A stretch of 64,000 nt of DNA from Erwinia sp. E602. Lineage in GTDB: Bacteria > Pseudomonadota > Gammaproteobacteria > Enterobacterales > Enterobacteriaceae. The translations under genes were made by a program, and so were the position numbers. The notes below the pieces were generated by a model, which was not told the origin of the DNA, searched no databases, and was given only the letters and a program-made list of their open reading frames with translations. Where the stretch lies: contig NZ_CP046582.1 in the NCBI RefSeq assembly GCF_018141005.1, positions 2,976,001 to 3,040,000 of the forward strand, in the 5' to 3' direction. Every line of letters starts with the position of its first letter. The stretch's first letter is position 1. Of this stretch, positions 40,101-47,730 are shown in pieces.

Positions 40101-40588
40101 TGAAAGAGGGCCGCGAGCCGTCGCTGGAGGATCTGACCAGCAACCAGACGGAGATTGAGCTGCGGATGCCGTCGCTGCTGCCGGATGATTTTATTCCTGA
40201 CGTCAACACCCGACTGTCGTTCTATAAGCGTATTGCCAGCGCCCAGCAGGCCGGCGAGCTGGACGACCTGAAAGTGGAGCTGATCGACCGGTTTGGCCTG
40301 CTGCCGGATGCCGCCCGCAATCTGCTGGATATCGCCGGGCTGCGGCTGGCCGCCAGAGCGTTGGGTATTCGCAAGCTGGAGGCCAGCGAGAAAGGCGGCT
40401 ATATCGAATTCGCCGAGAAGAATAAGGTTGACCCGATGTGGCTGATCGGTCTGCTGCAGAAGGAGCCGCAGCACTGGCGGCTGGACGGCCCGACCCGCCT
40501 GAAGTTTATGCGCGATCTTGACGAGCGCAAGCTGCGCGTAAAATGGGTACAGACGTTTATGCAGCAGCTTCAGGAGCACGCGGTCTGA
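37145..40588 (+). CDS. mfd: Mfd, transcription-repair coupling factor
   Basis: A 1147-residue protein of usual length. The N-terminal UvrB-like part is followed by the RNA-polymerase-interacting domain (about 470-550) and the translocase, with Walker A GDVGFGKTEVA, DEEH and QLRGRVGRSHHQAYAWLL. Mfd removes stalled RNA polymerase and recruits UvrA. I chose the ATG at 37145 (MPEHYRYDLPAKAG), which matches E. coli; the longer reading begins with TTG. TATACT at 37035-37040 may be its -10 element. Confidence 0.97.
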   Translation: MPEHYRYDLPAKAGDLRQLGQLTGAACAVECAEIVERHAGPVMLIAPDMQNALRLQDEIRQFTDCPVIALADWETLPYDSFSPHQEIISSRLSTLYQLPTMTRGLLILPVNTLMQRVCPHGYLHGHALVMRKGQQLSRDALRSQLEQAGYRSVDQVMAHGEFATRGALLDLYPMGSDRPYRIDFFDDEIDSLRLFDTDSQRTLEEVTAINLLPAHEFPTDKNAIELFRSQWRERFDVRREPEHIYQQVSKGTLPAGIEYWQPLFFDGPLPTLFSYLPASTLLVSTGDLEASSERFWQDVNARYENRRVDPMRPLLPPPSLWLRADELFGELKQWPRIQLATEQLADKAANRNLQYQPLPDLAVQAQAKAPLDALRRFLEEFDGPVVFSVESEGRRETLQELLARIKLKPQPIDALHDARQPGHYLLIGASEHGFIDGLRHRALICESDLLGERVSRRRQDSRRTINPDVLIRNLAELHPGQPVVHLEHGVGRYIGLTTLETGGIKAEYLMLAYAGDAKLYVPVSSLHLISRYAGGADESAPLHKLGSDAWSRARQKAAEKVRDVAAELLDIYAQRAAKTGFAFKHDKQQYQLFCESFPFETTPDQAQAINAVLSDMCQPLAMDRLVCGDVGFGKTEVAMRAAFLAVENHKQVAVLVPTTLLAQQHYDNFRDRFANWPVRIEVLSRFRTAKEQAQVLEEAREGKVDILIGTHKLLQSEIKWRDLGLLIVDEEHRFGVRHKERIKAMRSDVDILTLTATPIPRTLNMAMSGMRDLSIIATPPARRLAVKTFVREYDELVVREALLREVLRGGQVYYLYNDVENIEKAAKRISDLVPEARVAIGHGQMRERELERVMNDFHHQRFNVLVCTTIIETGIDIPTANTIIIERADHFGLAQLHQLRGRVGRSHHQAYAWLLTPHPKAMTTDAHKRLEAIASLEDLGAGFALATHDLEIRGAGELLGEGQSGQMETIGFSLYMELLENAVDALKEGREPSLEDLTSNQTEIELRMPSLLPDDFIPDVNTRLSFYKRIASAQQAGELDDLKVELIDRFGLLPDAARNLLDIAGLRLAARALGIRKLEASEKGGYIEFAEKNKVDPMWLIGLLQKEPQHWRLDGPTRLKFMRDLDERKLRVKWVQTFMQQLQEHAV

Positions 40589-40889
40589 CCTGATGCCTGA
40601 GCTCCGCCGGGCCTGCGCCTTTCAGCGCAGCCGGTTCTTTCACCCCGGCCCCTGCCGCGATAATTCCTATGCGGCAGGGGCCAGAATTCTCATTTCGTGC
40701 CCCTTCCCCGCTAATTTTACGTAACGCTATCAGGATCTGACACGCGCCTGCGCCACGATGATGACCGCCATCCGCTCAGGGCTTACCCTGTGCACTCGGT
40801 CAACCGCCGGAGCCGGCCATCACGAATGAACTTAACGTGCTGGCCCCACTTGCGTGTTGTACAAAAACTTATACACTCAGGGAGGCTTA
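40589..40889. promoter_or_regulatory. mfd-higBA spacer with inverted repeat and higBA promoter
   Basis: A perfect 12-base inverted repeat, GGCCCCTGCCGC (40647-40658) and GCGGCAGGGGCC (40671-40682), may end the mfd transcript, though no U-tract follows. TTGCGT (40850-40855), 16 bases, then TACACT (40872-40877) is a plausible promoter for the toxin-antitoxin pair. The palindrome TTGTACAA (40857-40864) sits between the two hexamers, where an autorepressor could bind. Confidence 0.5.
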
Positions 40890-41258
40890 ATGACGCACAC
40901 AACGGAACAACACCTGCGACCGAAGACGATCGACTGGCGCGGCAGCTCACTGGACGATCTGAAACAGCTGCCGCTGACGCTGCGGGCGCTGGCAGGCAGG
41001 GAGTTGCGTAAGGTTCAGTTTGGTGAAGACCCCGCCGACTTTAAAGTGATTGCAGACTGGGGGGCGGGAGTGGTGGAGATCCGGTTGAACGACGAACATC
41101 ACTCTGGCCGGGTGGTGTATGTGGCAAAGTTTGCCGAACGACTTTACGTACTGCACAGCTTTATTAAAAAATCGCAGAAAACGCGTAACGAAGATGTTGT
41201 TATCATCAAAACCCGCTATCGCGAAGTGATTGCGGAAAGGACCAGGAGCAAAGTATGA
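40890..41258 (+). CDS. HigB-like / phage Gp49-like RelE-superfamily toxin
   Basis: A 122-residue basic protein with the pattern of the phage-derived Gp49-like/HigB toxins: VVEIRLNDEHHSGRVVYVAK, then RLYVLHSFIKKSQKT. Such toxins are ribosome-dependent mRNA endonucleases or related. The ATG at 40890 follows GGAGG; an upstream start is unlikely. The toxin gene precedes and overlaps the antitoxin (ATGA), the order of higBA. Activity is inferred from family only. Confidence 0.85.
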   Translation: MTHTTEQHLRPKTIDWRGSSLDDLKQLPLTLRALAGRELRKVQFGEDPADFKVIADWGAGVVEIRLNDEHHSGRVVYVAKFAERLYVLHSFIKKSQKTRNEDVVIIKTRYREVIAERTRSKV

Positions 41259-41593
41259 GCGATAAAATTGACACTGCCAGCCGCCATCTGACCCGGGCGG
41301 AGGATAATATCTTTAGCGACCTCGGGTTTGATGATGCCCAGGCGGCAGCGCTGCTGCGCGACTCTGACGAGGAGATCCGTCGCCTGCAGGCGATGAAAAA
41401 ACAGGTGATGGCGGAGATCGCTGACTGGATCAAAGCGGGCAATATTAAGCAGCACCAGGCCGCGCAGATCATGCACGTTACCCGCCCGCGCGTCTCTGAC
41501 GTGGTGAATCAGAAAACCGAAAAATTCACCCTCGATGCGCTGCTGGCGATGGCCGGCGCGATAGGCAAGCAGTTTCAGCTGGTGGCGAAATAA
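41255..41593 (+). CDS. HigA-like XRE-family antitoxin
   Basis: A 112-residue protein with a C-terminal helix-turn-helix (about 58-105: GNIKQHQAAQIMHVTRPRVS, DVVNQKTEKFTLDALLAM), typical of the HTH_37 antidotes paired with Gp49-like toxins. It should neutralise the toxin and repress the operon. The N-terminal 50 residues are the likely toxin-binding part. It overlaps the toxin gene by four bases. Confidence 0.87.
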   Translation: MSDKIDTASRHLTRAEDNIFSDLGFDDAQAAALLRDSDEEIRRLQAMKKQVMAEIADWIKAGNIKQHQAAQIMHVTRPRVSDVVNQKTEKFTLDALLAMAGAIGKQFQLVAK

Positions 41594-41630
41594 TCCATCG
41601 CTATGCAGGCATGTCCTGCAGTGTCTGAGC

Positions 41631-41662
41631 GTTGCAGGGTTGCAGGGTTGCAGGGTTGCAGA
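41631..41662. repeat. Four tandem 8-base repeats
   Basis: GTTGCAGG occurs three times in a row and once more with a final A. It lies 38 bases after the antitoxin gene and has no coding context. Confidence 0.8.
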
Positions 41663-41776
41663 ATTATGCCCGCTATATTACGGGTTTAACGGCGCTCAGC
41701 AGCGTGATTTTGCCAGGGCGGTTGAGATTGGCGTCATGACTGAAGTGGAAGTAATACGGATGTGCCATCATTAACG

Positions 41777-41821
41777 CGTTGACTGTCGACAGCTTTGCGG
41801 CTGTCAACAGTCAACGTTTTT
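41777..41821 (+). terminator. Strong terminator between higBA and ycfJ
   Basis: A 17-pair stem with one mismatch (41777-41793 with 41800-41816), loop TTTGCG, followed by five T. It is oriented for plus-strand transcripts, 180 bases after the antitoxin gene. Confidence 0.85.
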
Positions 41822-41832
41822 CAGGCTCAGGC

Positions 41833-42372
41833 TCAGGCTTTATTATTCAGCATCAGCTGGCCGTTGCTGTCCAGTGGAATGCGGGTACCCGGGTCGTTAT
41901 CCATGCGGACTTTACCCTGCTGGTCGCCAATTTTATAGGTGACGTCGTAACCCAGCATTTTATCCTGCTTGTCATAGACCGTTTTGCAGCGCTGCTCGGT
42001 AGTGGTGTAGGTGTCACGATCCTGCAGCGCTCCCTGCACCTGATTACCGCCGTAGCCGCCGGCCAGCGCACCCGCGACCGTGGCGACATCGCGCCCACGT
42101 CCGCCGCCGAACTGGTGGCCAAGCACGCCACCGGCTACCGCACCTAATACCGAGCCGGCGATGCGGTTTTCATCCTGCACCGGGCGGCGGTGGGTCAGCG
42201 TGACGTTACGGCACTCCTGACGCGGGTTTTTTACCGTCTGTTTAATCGGCGTGGCGGAGAGCACCTGGGCAAACTGCGGACCACGGTCAAACACGTTCAT
42301 GCTGGCCACGGCAGCTACGCCCAGCGCGGCAGCCACACCGATTCCAATTCCCGCTAACATTGATTTATTCAC
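41833..42372 (-). CDS. ycfJ: YcfJ, glycine-zipper outer-membrane-linked protein
   Basis: A 179-residue protein with an N-terminal hydrophobic anchor or signal (about 4-26) and a glycine-zipper segment, GSVLGAVAGGVLGHQFGGG and AGALAGGYGGNQVQ, about 93-132. E. coli YcfJ is a stress-related envelope protein of unknown mechanism. It starts with GTG behind a strong AGGAGGA. It is next to ndh, as in E. coli. Confidence 0.88.
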   Translation of the reverse strand: MNKSMLAGIGIGVAAALGVAAVASMNVFDRGPQFAQVLSATPIKQTVKNPRQECRNVTLTHRRPVQDENRIAGSVLGAVAGGVLGHQFGGGRGRDVATVAGALAGGYGGNQVQGALQDRDTYTTTEQRCKTVYDKQDKMLGYDVTYKIGDQQGKVRMDNDPGTRIPLDSNGQLMLNNKA

Positions 42373-42692
42373 AGGAAATCCTCCTGACAGTTACCGCGCA
42401 TACTGGCCTGCTGCAACATCCGTGGCAGGTACGGCCTACCCGGCGTGCGCGACGCACCAGGGTAATGAGCTGAATTTTGCAATCTGACGGGGAGTGTGAC
42501 AATAAGAATAGGGGAGGAAAACGTGCGAAAGCACCGAAGATACGGGGTTTTAGGAGTGTTCCGAGCACCGGTAATGCCCCCACCTGCAGCAGAAAAAAAG
42601 GCCAGGTCAGGGCCGCATTCGCGACGCCCTTCCCGGCCTTTCAGGGTCTGAACAGGATGCAGGACCGGTTCAGACGCGGACTACCGCGCGGC
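42373..42692. other. Spacer between ycfJ and ndh
   Basis: Holds the ycfJ promoter region and the ndh terminator. No gene I can support. Confidence 0.5.
42593..42640 (-). terminator. Terminator of ndh
   Basis: On the minus strand AAGGCCGGG ... CCTGGCCTT followed by seven T, about 50 bases after the ndh stop. Confidence 0.7.
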
Positions 42693-43985
42693 TTAGTGCA
42701 GCTTCAGACGCGGGCGGATCACCCGGTTAATACTGCCCACCAGCATCATCAGCCCGGTTTTGAAGTAGCCGTGCAGGGCAATCTGATGCATGCGGTACAG
42801 CGAGATGTAGACGATACGTGCGATGCGGCCTTCGATCATCATCGAACCGCGCATCAGGTTGCCCATCAGGCTGCCGACGGTGCTGAAGCGTGAGAGCGAA
42901 ACCAGCGAGCCGTTGTCTTTGTAGACGTAAGGCTTCTGCGGCTGCCCTTTAATCTCTGCCAGGATATTCGCCAGCACGCGTGATGCCATCTGGTGAGCGG
43001 ACTGCGCACGCGGCGGCACGAAGCCCCCCGCCGGCAGCGCGCAGGACGCGCAGTCGCCGATCGCGTAAATGTTCGGGTCGCGGCTGGTCTGCAGCGTCGG
43101 CTCCACCACCAGCTGGTTGATGCGGTTGGTTTCGAGGCCGCCGATCTCTTTCATAAAGTCCGGTGCCTTGATACCCGCGGCCCATACCATCAGGTCGGCG
43201 TCAATAAACTCGCCGGACTTAGTGTTCAGGCCCTTCTCTTCGGCGCTGGTAACCATGGTCTGGGTCAGAACGCGCACGCCCAGCTTGCTCAGCTCCTGAT
43301 GAGCCGCGGCGGAGATGCGCGGCGGTAAGGCCGGCAGAATACGCTCGCCGGCTTCTACCAGCGTGACGTTCAGCGCTTCGCTGTTCAGCCCCTTAACGCC
43401 GTAGCTGTGCAGCTCTTTCACCGCGTTATGCAGCTCGGCAGAGAGTTCCACCCCGGTGGCACCGGCACCGACGATGGCGATGTTCACTTTTTCGGTGGCA
43501 CCGTTGCTGGCGGAGAACTTAAGGAACAGGTTCAGCATGGCGTTATGGAAACGACGCGCCTGATGCGGGTTGTCGAGGAAGATGCAGTTATCCTTGACGC
43601 CCGGCGTACCGAAATCATTAGAGGTACTGCCCAGAGCCATCACCAGCGTGTCGTACTCCAGTTCGCGTTCGGCGACCAGCAGAGCGCCCTTCTCATCGCG
43701 AATTTCCGCAAGGTGCACGCGCTTATCGTCACGGTTCAGGGTGGTCAGGGTACCGAGCTGAAACTCAAAGCCGTGCTTGTGGGCGTGAGCCAGGTAGCTC
43801 AGTCCGTCAATGCCTTCATCCAGCGATCCGGTGGCCACTTCATGCAGCAGCGGTTTCCACAGGTGAGTCTGGTTACGATCCACCAGCGTGATTTGCGCTT
43901 TCTTTTTGCGCCCCAGCTTGTGGCCCAGCTGAGTAGCCAGTTCGAGTCCTCCGGCGCCTCCGCCGATAATAACAATTTTCTTCAT
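42693..43985 (-). CDS. ndh: Ndh, type II NADH dehydrogenase
   Basis: A 430-residue flavoprotein that passes electrons from NADH to quinone without pumping protons. It has the FAD-binding [16 protein letters not shown], the NADH-binding [17 protein letters not shown], and the C-terminal amphipathic part [20 protein letters not shown] that holds it to the membrane. The ATG at 43985 fits E. coli; its ribosome site is weak. An FNR-like site upstream suggests anaerobic repression. Confidence 0.96.
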   Translation of the reverse strand: MKKIVIIGGGAGGLELATQLGHKLGRKKKAQITLVDRNQTHLWKPLLHEVATGSLDEGIDGLSYLAHAHKHGFEFQLGTLTTLNRDDKRVHLAEIRDEKGALLVAERELEYDTLVMALGSTSNDFGTPGVKDNCIFLDNPHQARRFHNAMLNLFLKFSASNGATEKVNIAIVGAGATGVELSAELHNAVKELHSYGVKGLNSEALNVTLVEAGERILPALPPRISAAAHQELSKLGVRVLTQTMVTSAEEKGLNTKSGEFIDADLMVWAAGIKAPDFMKEIGGLETNRINQLVVEPTLQTSRDPNIYAIGDCASCALPAGGFVPPRAQSAHQMASRVLANILAEIKGQPQKPYVYKDNGSLVSLSRFSTVGSLMGNLMRGSMMIEGRIARIVYISLYRMHQIALHGYFKTGLMMLVGSINRVIRPRLKLH

Positions 43986-44128
43986 AGATACAGTCTGACG
44001 ACCCTCATAAAAGTGAACCAATCGTTAACTAAAAGTTAAATAATAACCTTAGCAAACATAGGGTTGGCGATGTTAATTCGCGAGCTGAGGGCAGAATAAC
44101 ACGGGGGAATTCATCTGTTCTACGAAAA

Positions 44129-44142
44129 TTGATCCTGGTCAA
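44129..44142 (-). promoter_or_regulatory. FNR-like site upstream of ndh
   Basis: TTGATCCTGGTCAA matches the FNR consensus TTGATnnnnATCAA at 9 of 10 positions, 144 bases before the ndh ATG. E. coli ndh is repressed by FNR. Confidence 0.5.
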
Positions 44143-44184
44143 TTTTATTAATAAAAGCGGGAATACTACGAATAACAGGGGTAT

Positions 44185-44213
44185 TTAACCCGCCGGCTGG
44201 CGGGTTAATTTTT
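44185..44213. terminator. Hairpin between nagZ and ndh
   Basis: TTAACCCGCC/GGCGGGTTAA with loop GGCT, followed on the plus strand by five T. On the minus strand it lies about 30 bases after nagZ, where it would act without a clear U-tract. Confidence 0.6.
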
Positions 44214-44240
44214 ATATAAAAAACAACGTGGAGATTTGAA

Positions 44241-45272
44241 TTAGCGGGCAGAATTCGCCTTCTGCGTGAGCCAGCGATCCTGCAGTTTTTCCAGCGCGTT
44301 ATGGCTCTCTTTCCAGCGCGGCGAGTCGATAAGCTGCTGCCGGCTGAAATGACCACGGTGGTACAGCTGGCTGATCCGTTCGCTGCGGGTCGGCGGCAGA
44401 TTATCCAGCACGCTCACCGCGCCTGCACGGTGGTTGCAGACCAGAATCATGTCGCAGCCGGCGTTCAGCGCCGCCTGCCCACGCTGGGCATAGTTACCCA
44501 TTACCGCCGCCCCTTCCATCGACAGATCGTCAGAGAAGATCACGCCGTTAAAGCCCAGCTCACTGCGCAGCACCGTCTGCAGCCAGTGCGATGAGCCGCT
44601 GGCCGGGTTAGGGTCGACCTCGGTATAGATCACGTGCGCTGGCATGATCGCATCCAGCGCGCCTTCGGCAATCAGCTGTTTGAAAATCGGCATATCCTGC
44701 TGGCGGATCTCCGCTTCGCTGCGGTTATCGCGCGGCGTCTCTTTGTGCGAGTCGGCGCTGACCGCGCCGTGCCCCGGGAAGTGTTTGCCGGTGGTCTTCA
44801 TCCCGGCATCGTGCATACCGCGGATAAACTGCCGCGCCATCGCCAGCGCGATCGCCGGGTCCTGATGGAATGAGCGCTCGCCAATTGCCGCGCTGCCGTG
44901 GCCAATGTCCAGCACCGGCGCAAAGCTGATGTCGATATCCATGGCGATCATCTCGGCGGCCATCAGCCAGCCCGCCTGCTGCGCCAGCTGTTCCCCCGCC
45001 GCCGCGTCATTCAGTGCGGCAAACGCCTGCATCGCGGGCAGCCGGGTAAAGCCGTCGCGAAAGCGCTGCACGCGTCCGCCTTCCTGGTCGACCGCGATCA
45101 CCAGCCGCTGGCGTGAGGCGGCGCGGATCTGACGCACCAGTTCGGCCAGCTGCGCCGGATCGTGGTAGTTGCGGGTGAACAGAATCAGCCCGCCCACCAG
45201 CGGATGCTGTAAAATTTCACGCTCTTCGGCATCCAGTTCGTAGCCGTGCACGTCTAACATTACGGGTCCCAC
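44241..45272 (-). CDS. nagZ: NagZ, beta-N-acetylglucosaminidase
   Basis: A 343-residue GH3 cytoplasmic enzyme of peptidoglycan recycling; it releases GlcNAc from anhydro-muropeptides. [14 protein letters not shown] is the loop with the catalytic His, SDDLSMEGA holds the nucleophile Asp. It starts with GTG ([13 protein letters not shown]), as the E. coli alignment demands. Its product feeds NagK; muropeptides it makes can induce AmpC through AmpR where those exist. Confidence 0.96.
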   Translation of the reverse strand: MGPVMLDVHGYELDAEEREILQHPLVGGLILFTRNYHDPAQLAELVRQIRAASRQRLVIAVDQEGGRVQRFRDGFTRLPAMQAFAALNDAAAGEQLAQQAGWLMAAEMIAMDIDISFAPVLDIGHGSAAIGERSFHQDPAIALAMARQFIRGMHDAGMKTTGKHFPGHGAVSADSHKETPRDNRSEAEIRQQDMPIFKQLIAEGALDAIMPAHVIYTEVDPNPASGSSHWLQTVLRSELGFNGVIFSDDLSMEGAAVMGNYAQRGQAALNAGCDMILVCNHRAGAVSVLDNLPPTRSERISQLYHRGHFSRQQLIDSPRWKESHNALEKLQDRWLTQKANSAR

Positions 45273-45356
45273 AGTTCACCTCTTATCCTGCTGTTACAGG
45301 CTATATCCGTCATTCATCAGGTCGCACAGGCATTTGCTTCAGGCAACCTGAATGAT

Positions 45357-46211
45357 TCAGGCTACATTGTGTTTAACCTGCCGCCAGCCCTGTTCGGCCA
45401 GCGCCAGAAAATTCGTCTCGCCACTCTGCTGCCAGCGCAGTTCATACCAGCAGCTGGCAAGCAGCGTCAGCCACGGTAGCCAGCGGTGAATCTGCTGGCT
45501 CAGGGCGTCAGGCAGCAGCTGCTGCTGTCCGGCGTAAGCCGTAATCAGCCGCTGCTGCTGCCCGATATCCAGCCCGTTACCGCTAATGATTGCGGCCAGT
45601 TCCAGCGCCACATCGCCATCGCTGGCATATTCCCAGTCGATCAGCCTGAGCCTGCCGCCGGCATTAATCAGATTGCCGCTGTGGATATCCATATGCAACG
45701 GTGCCAGCCGCAGCGGACGCGGCTCACCCTGACGCGCTAACCGCCGTAACGCCCGCAGCCACGTCAGCGTGCGCCGTGCAGGCTGGCTGCGCTGCCAGTA
45801 ACATTGCAACAGCGGCAGCAGGGTTAAGCGGTAACCGCACGGCGGCTGCTGATGCAGTCGCGCCACGGTGGCGGCCAGCGGCTCCAGCCAGTCATTCAGC
45901 GCGTCGGGGTGCAGCACCTGCCCCGCCTGCCAGCCCAGCAGCAGCCAGTGCGGGTTGCGCCCTATCGCCTGCGGTGCCACACCGCTGGCGGCCAGCTTGC
46001 GTAAAATGCGGTACTCACGACGGCGGCAGACGCCAGGCATCAGCGGGGTAACGTCCGCCCGTCGCGCCAGCAGCGTAACGTCCGGCAGCGCGATGCGCAC
46101 GCTGCCACCGCTCAGGCCGCTTTGCGCCGTAAAGCATCCGGCGGCAATGTCTGCCGCCGGAAAGTGCTGCCTGATTAGCCGACCGAGTGCCGGATCAGTG
46201 CTGAACGGCAC
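45357..46211 (-). CDS. thiK: ThiK, thiamine kinase
   Basis: A 284-residue aminoglycoside-phosphotransferase-fold kinase that salvages thiamine. Catalytic-loop residues are in LHMDIHSGNLI and the metal-binding Asp in LIDWEYASDGD. I chose the GTG at 46211 because VPFSTDPALGRLIRQHF aligns with the E. coli start; a GTG at 46235 would add eight residues. It overlaps the end of lpoB, so the genes are coupled. Confidence 0.88.
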   Translation of the reverse strand: MPFSTDPALGRLIRQHFPAADIAAGCFTAQSGLSGGSVRIALPDVTLLARRADVTPLMPGVCRRREYRILRKLAASGVAPQAIGRNPHWLLLGWQAGQVLHPDALNDWLEPLAATVARLHQQPPCGYRLTLLPLLQCYWQRSQPARRTLTWLRALRRLARQGEPRPLRLAPLHMDIHSGNLINAGGRLRLIDWEYASDGDVALELAAIISGNGLDIGQQQRLITAYAGQQQLLPDALSQQIHRWLPWLTLLASCWYELRWQQSGETNFLALAEQGWRQVKHNVA

Positions 46212-46800
46212 CGCTGCCTGACCAGATAATTTCACCGGTCTGCACCAGCATCAGCTGCATCTGCAGCGTCGGCGATTTGATGTCGCCTTCGGCATTGCTG
46301 TACAGCACATACTGTGCGCCAACGTAGCGGGCAAGACCGATCGCTTTACTGCGCGAAACCAGGCTGTCTTCCGCCGACAGGCCCAGCGTCTGTTTAGCCA
46401 CGCCCAGCTGCTGCGGGCTGACCAGCGTGAACTGGCTGTTATTGGCCAGCGCACCCTGCAGCGCCGCGGTCGCCTTAGCGCTCTGCAGGCTGCCGTTAGT
46501 GCTGTTTTTCACGCTGTCGACCAGCAGCACGCTGCCGGCGGTGACGCCATCCGCCTTCAGCATCTGCGCCACCAGCGGAGAAACGCTGGCCTGCCAGTTG
46601 ATGGATTGCATCTTCGGCGGTTGCGGCACGTTCTCTACCGGCGCAGGCTGTGCTGGTACCGGTTGTGGCTCAGGTTGCGGCTGCGGCTGTACCGGTTCCA
46701 CCGGCGCAGGCTGCTGCCCCTGCTGCTGTTCACCGGTAATACAGCCCGTCAGTAACAGGGCCAGCGCCAGTACGCCCGCCAGCTTAAATTTATGTTGCAC
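46195..46800 (-). CDS. lpoB: LpoB, outer-membrane activator of PBP1b
   Basis: A 201-residue lipoprotein. The signal peptide ends at the lipobox LTGC with the lipidated C20. A Pro/Gln/Glu-rich flexible stretch (about 25-62) spans the periplasm, and the globular C-terminal domain (SVLLVDSVKNSTNGSLQSAK, LQMQLMLVQTGEIIWSG) binds PBP1b. The start is GTG at 46800 behind GAGGAG. Confidence 0.93.
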   Translation of the reverse strand: MQHKFKLAGVLALALLLTGCITGEQQQGQQPAPVEPVQPQPQPEPQPVPAQPAPVENVPQPPKMQSINWQASVSPLVAQMLKADGVTAGSVLLVDSVKNSTNGSLQSAKATAALQGALANNSQFTLVSPQQLGVAKQTLGLSAEDSLVSRSKAIGLARYVGAQYVLYSNAEGDIKSPTLQMQLMLVQTGEIIWSGSGAVQH

Positions 46801-46811
46801 GCTATCACTCC

Positions 46812-47180
46812 TCACAGATACAGGTAGAGACGAACTTTGCCCGCCGACAGGTTGCCGTTTTGCGAGGCCACTTCGGCCTTGCCGTTGGCAGGAACGACCA
46901 CGGTTTGTGGGCGTTCAAAAGGCAGGATCTCCAGCCCTTTTTCATCGTACCAGTAGAATCGCCAGTTGACGCTGACCGGTTTGTCCTGCTGGTTAAACAG
47001 GGTGGTTGAGGCACGCTGCTGGCCGTTGACCTCGCGGATCGTCGGCTCATCGGTGGTGATGCCGGCCGACAGCACCGACGACTCCATCACCAGCGTTTGC
47101 GCGGTGTTGATTGCGGTGCGGTCGCTGGAACAGCCGCTGAGTGCCAGCAGCATCAGCGCGCTGATAATGATGAGCCGCAT
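46812..47180 (-). CDS. ycfL: YcfL, predicted lipoprotein
   Basis: A 122-residue protein with a lipoprotein signal (LALSGC, lipid-modified C17) and a compact beta-rich domain with NWRFYWYDEKGLEILPFERP. Function unknown. It lies between hinT and lpoB as in E. coli; its last codons reach almost to the lpoB start. Confidence 0.9.
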   Translation of the reverse strand: MRLIIISALMLLALSGCSSDRTAINTAQTLVMESSVLSAGITTDEPTIREVNGQQRASTTLFNQQDKPVSVNWRFYWYDEKGLEILPFERPQTVVVPANGKAEVASQNGNLSAGKVRLYLYL

Positions 47181-47206
47181 CGGGTGACTTCCGTAGCCGT
47201 TCAGGG

Positions 47207-47557
47207 TCAGGAGACCAGCATCGGCCCGAGAGGGCGGCCGCCCACCAGGTGCAGGTGGATGTGGTACACCTCCTGCCCGCCGTGCTTATTGCAGTTCATA
47301 ATCAGACGATAGCCGTCTTCGGCAATGCCCTCTTCTTTGGCAATTTTCGCCGCCACGGTCATCATCCGACCCAGCGCCGCCTCATGCGCCGCCTGCACGT
47401 CGTTGGCCGTTGGGATCAGCAGGTTGGGGATCACCAGAATATGGGTGGGTGCCTGCGGAGAGATATCGCGAAAGGCGGTGACCAGTTCGTCCTGATAGAC
47501 GATGTCAGCCGGAATTTCGCGGCGGATGATTTTACTGAAAATGGTTTCTTCGGCCAT
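47207..47557 (-). CDS. hinT: HinT, purine nucleoside phosphoramidase
   Basis: A 116-residue HIT-family protein with the catalytic triad motif HIHLHLVGG near the C-terminus. It hydrolyses adenosine 5'-phosphoramidates and related AMP-lysine forms. AAGG precedes the ATG at 47557, and the start [20 protein letters not shown] matches E. coli. Confidence 0.95.
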   Translation of the reverse strand: MAEETIFSKIIRREIPADIVYQDELVTAFRDISPQAPTHILVIPNLLIPTANDVQAAHEAALGRMMTVAAKIAKEEGIAEDGYRLIMNCNKHGGQEVYHIHLHLVGGRPLGPMLVS

Positions 47558-47683
47558 GGTGCATATCCTTAGCATCTGTTCAATTATCGCAGTATGAGCG
47601 AGAAAATCGTTTTTTATCAACTTTCAACGCCGTTTTTCTTTTCTTCACCTGCGGACAGGATCATACACTATTGCTTAAGACGT

Positions 47684-47709
47684 AAAAAAGGGAGCCTGCG
47701 CTCCCTTTT
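47684..47709 (-). terminator. Terminator of ptsG
   Basis: GGGAGC/GCTCCC with loop, flanked by six A and four T, so both strands can use it; on the minus strand it follows ptsG by about 20 bases. Confidence 0.85.
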
Positions 47710-47730
47710 CATTTTACTGATGCTTAGCGC

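Noticed and set aside
41631..41662. Possible CRISPR or longer repeat array
   Set aside because: Only four direct 8-base units without spacers, so a simple tandem repeat.
42477..42893. 138-codon plus-strand open frame between ycfJ and ndh
   Set aside because: Runs through the ndh terminator and into antisense ndh sequence; no coding character.
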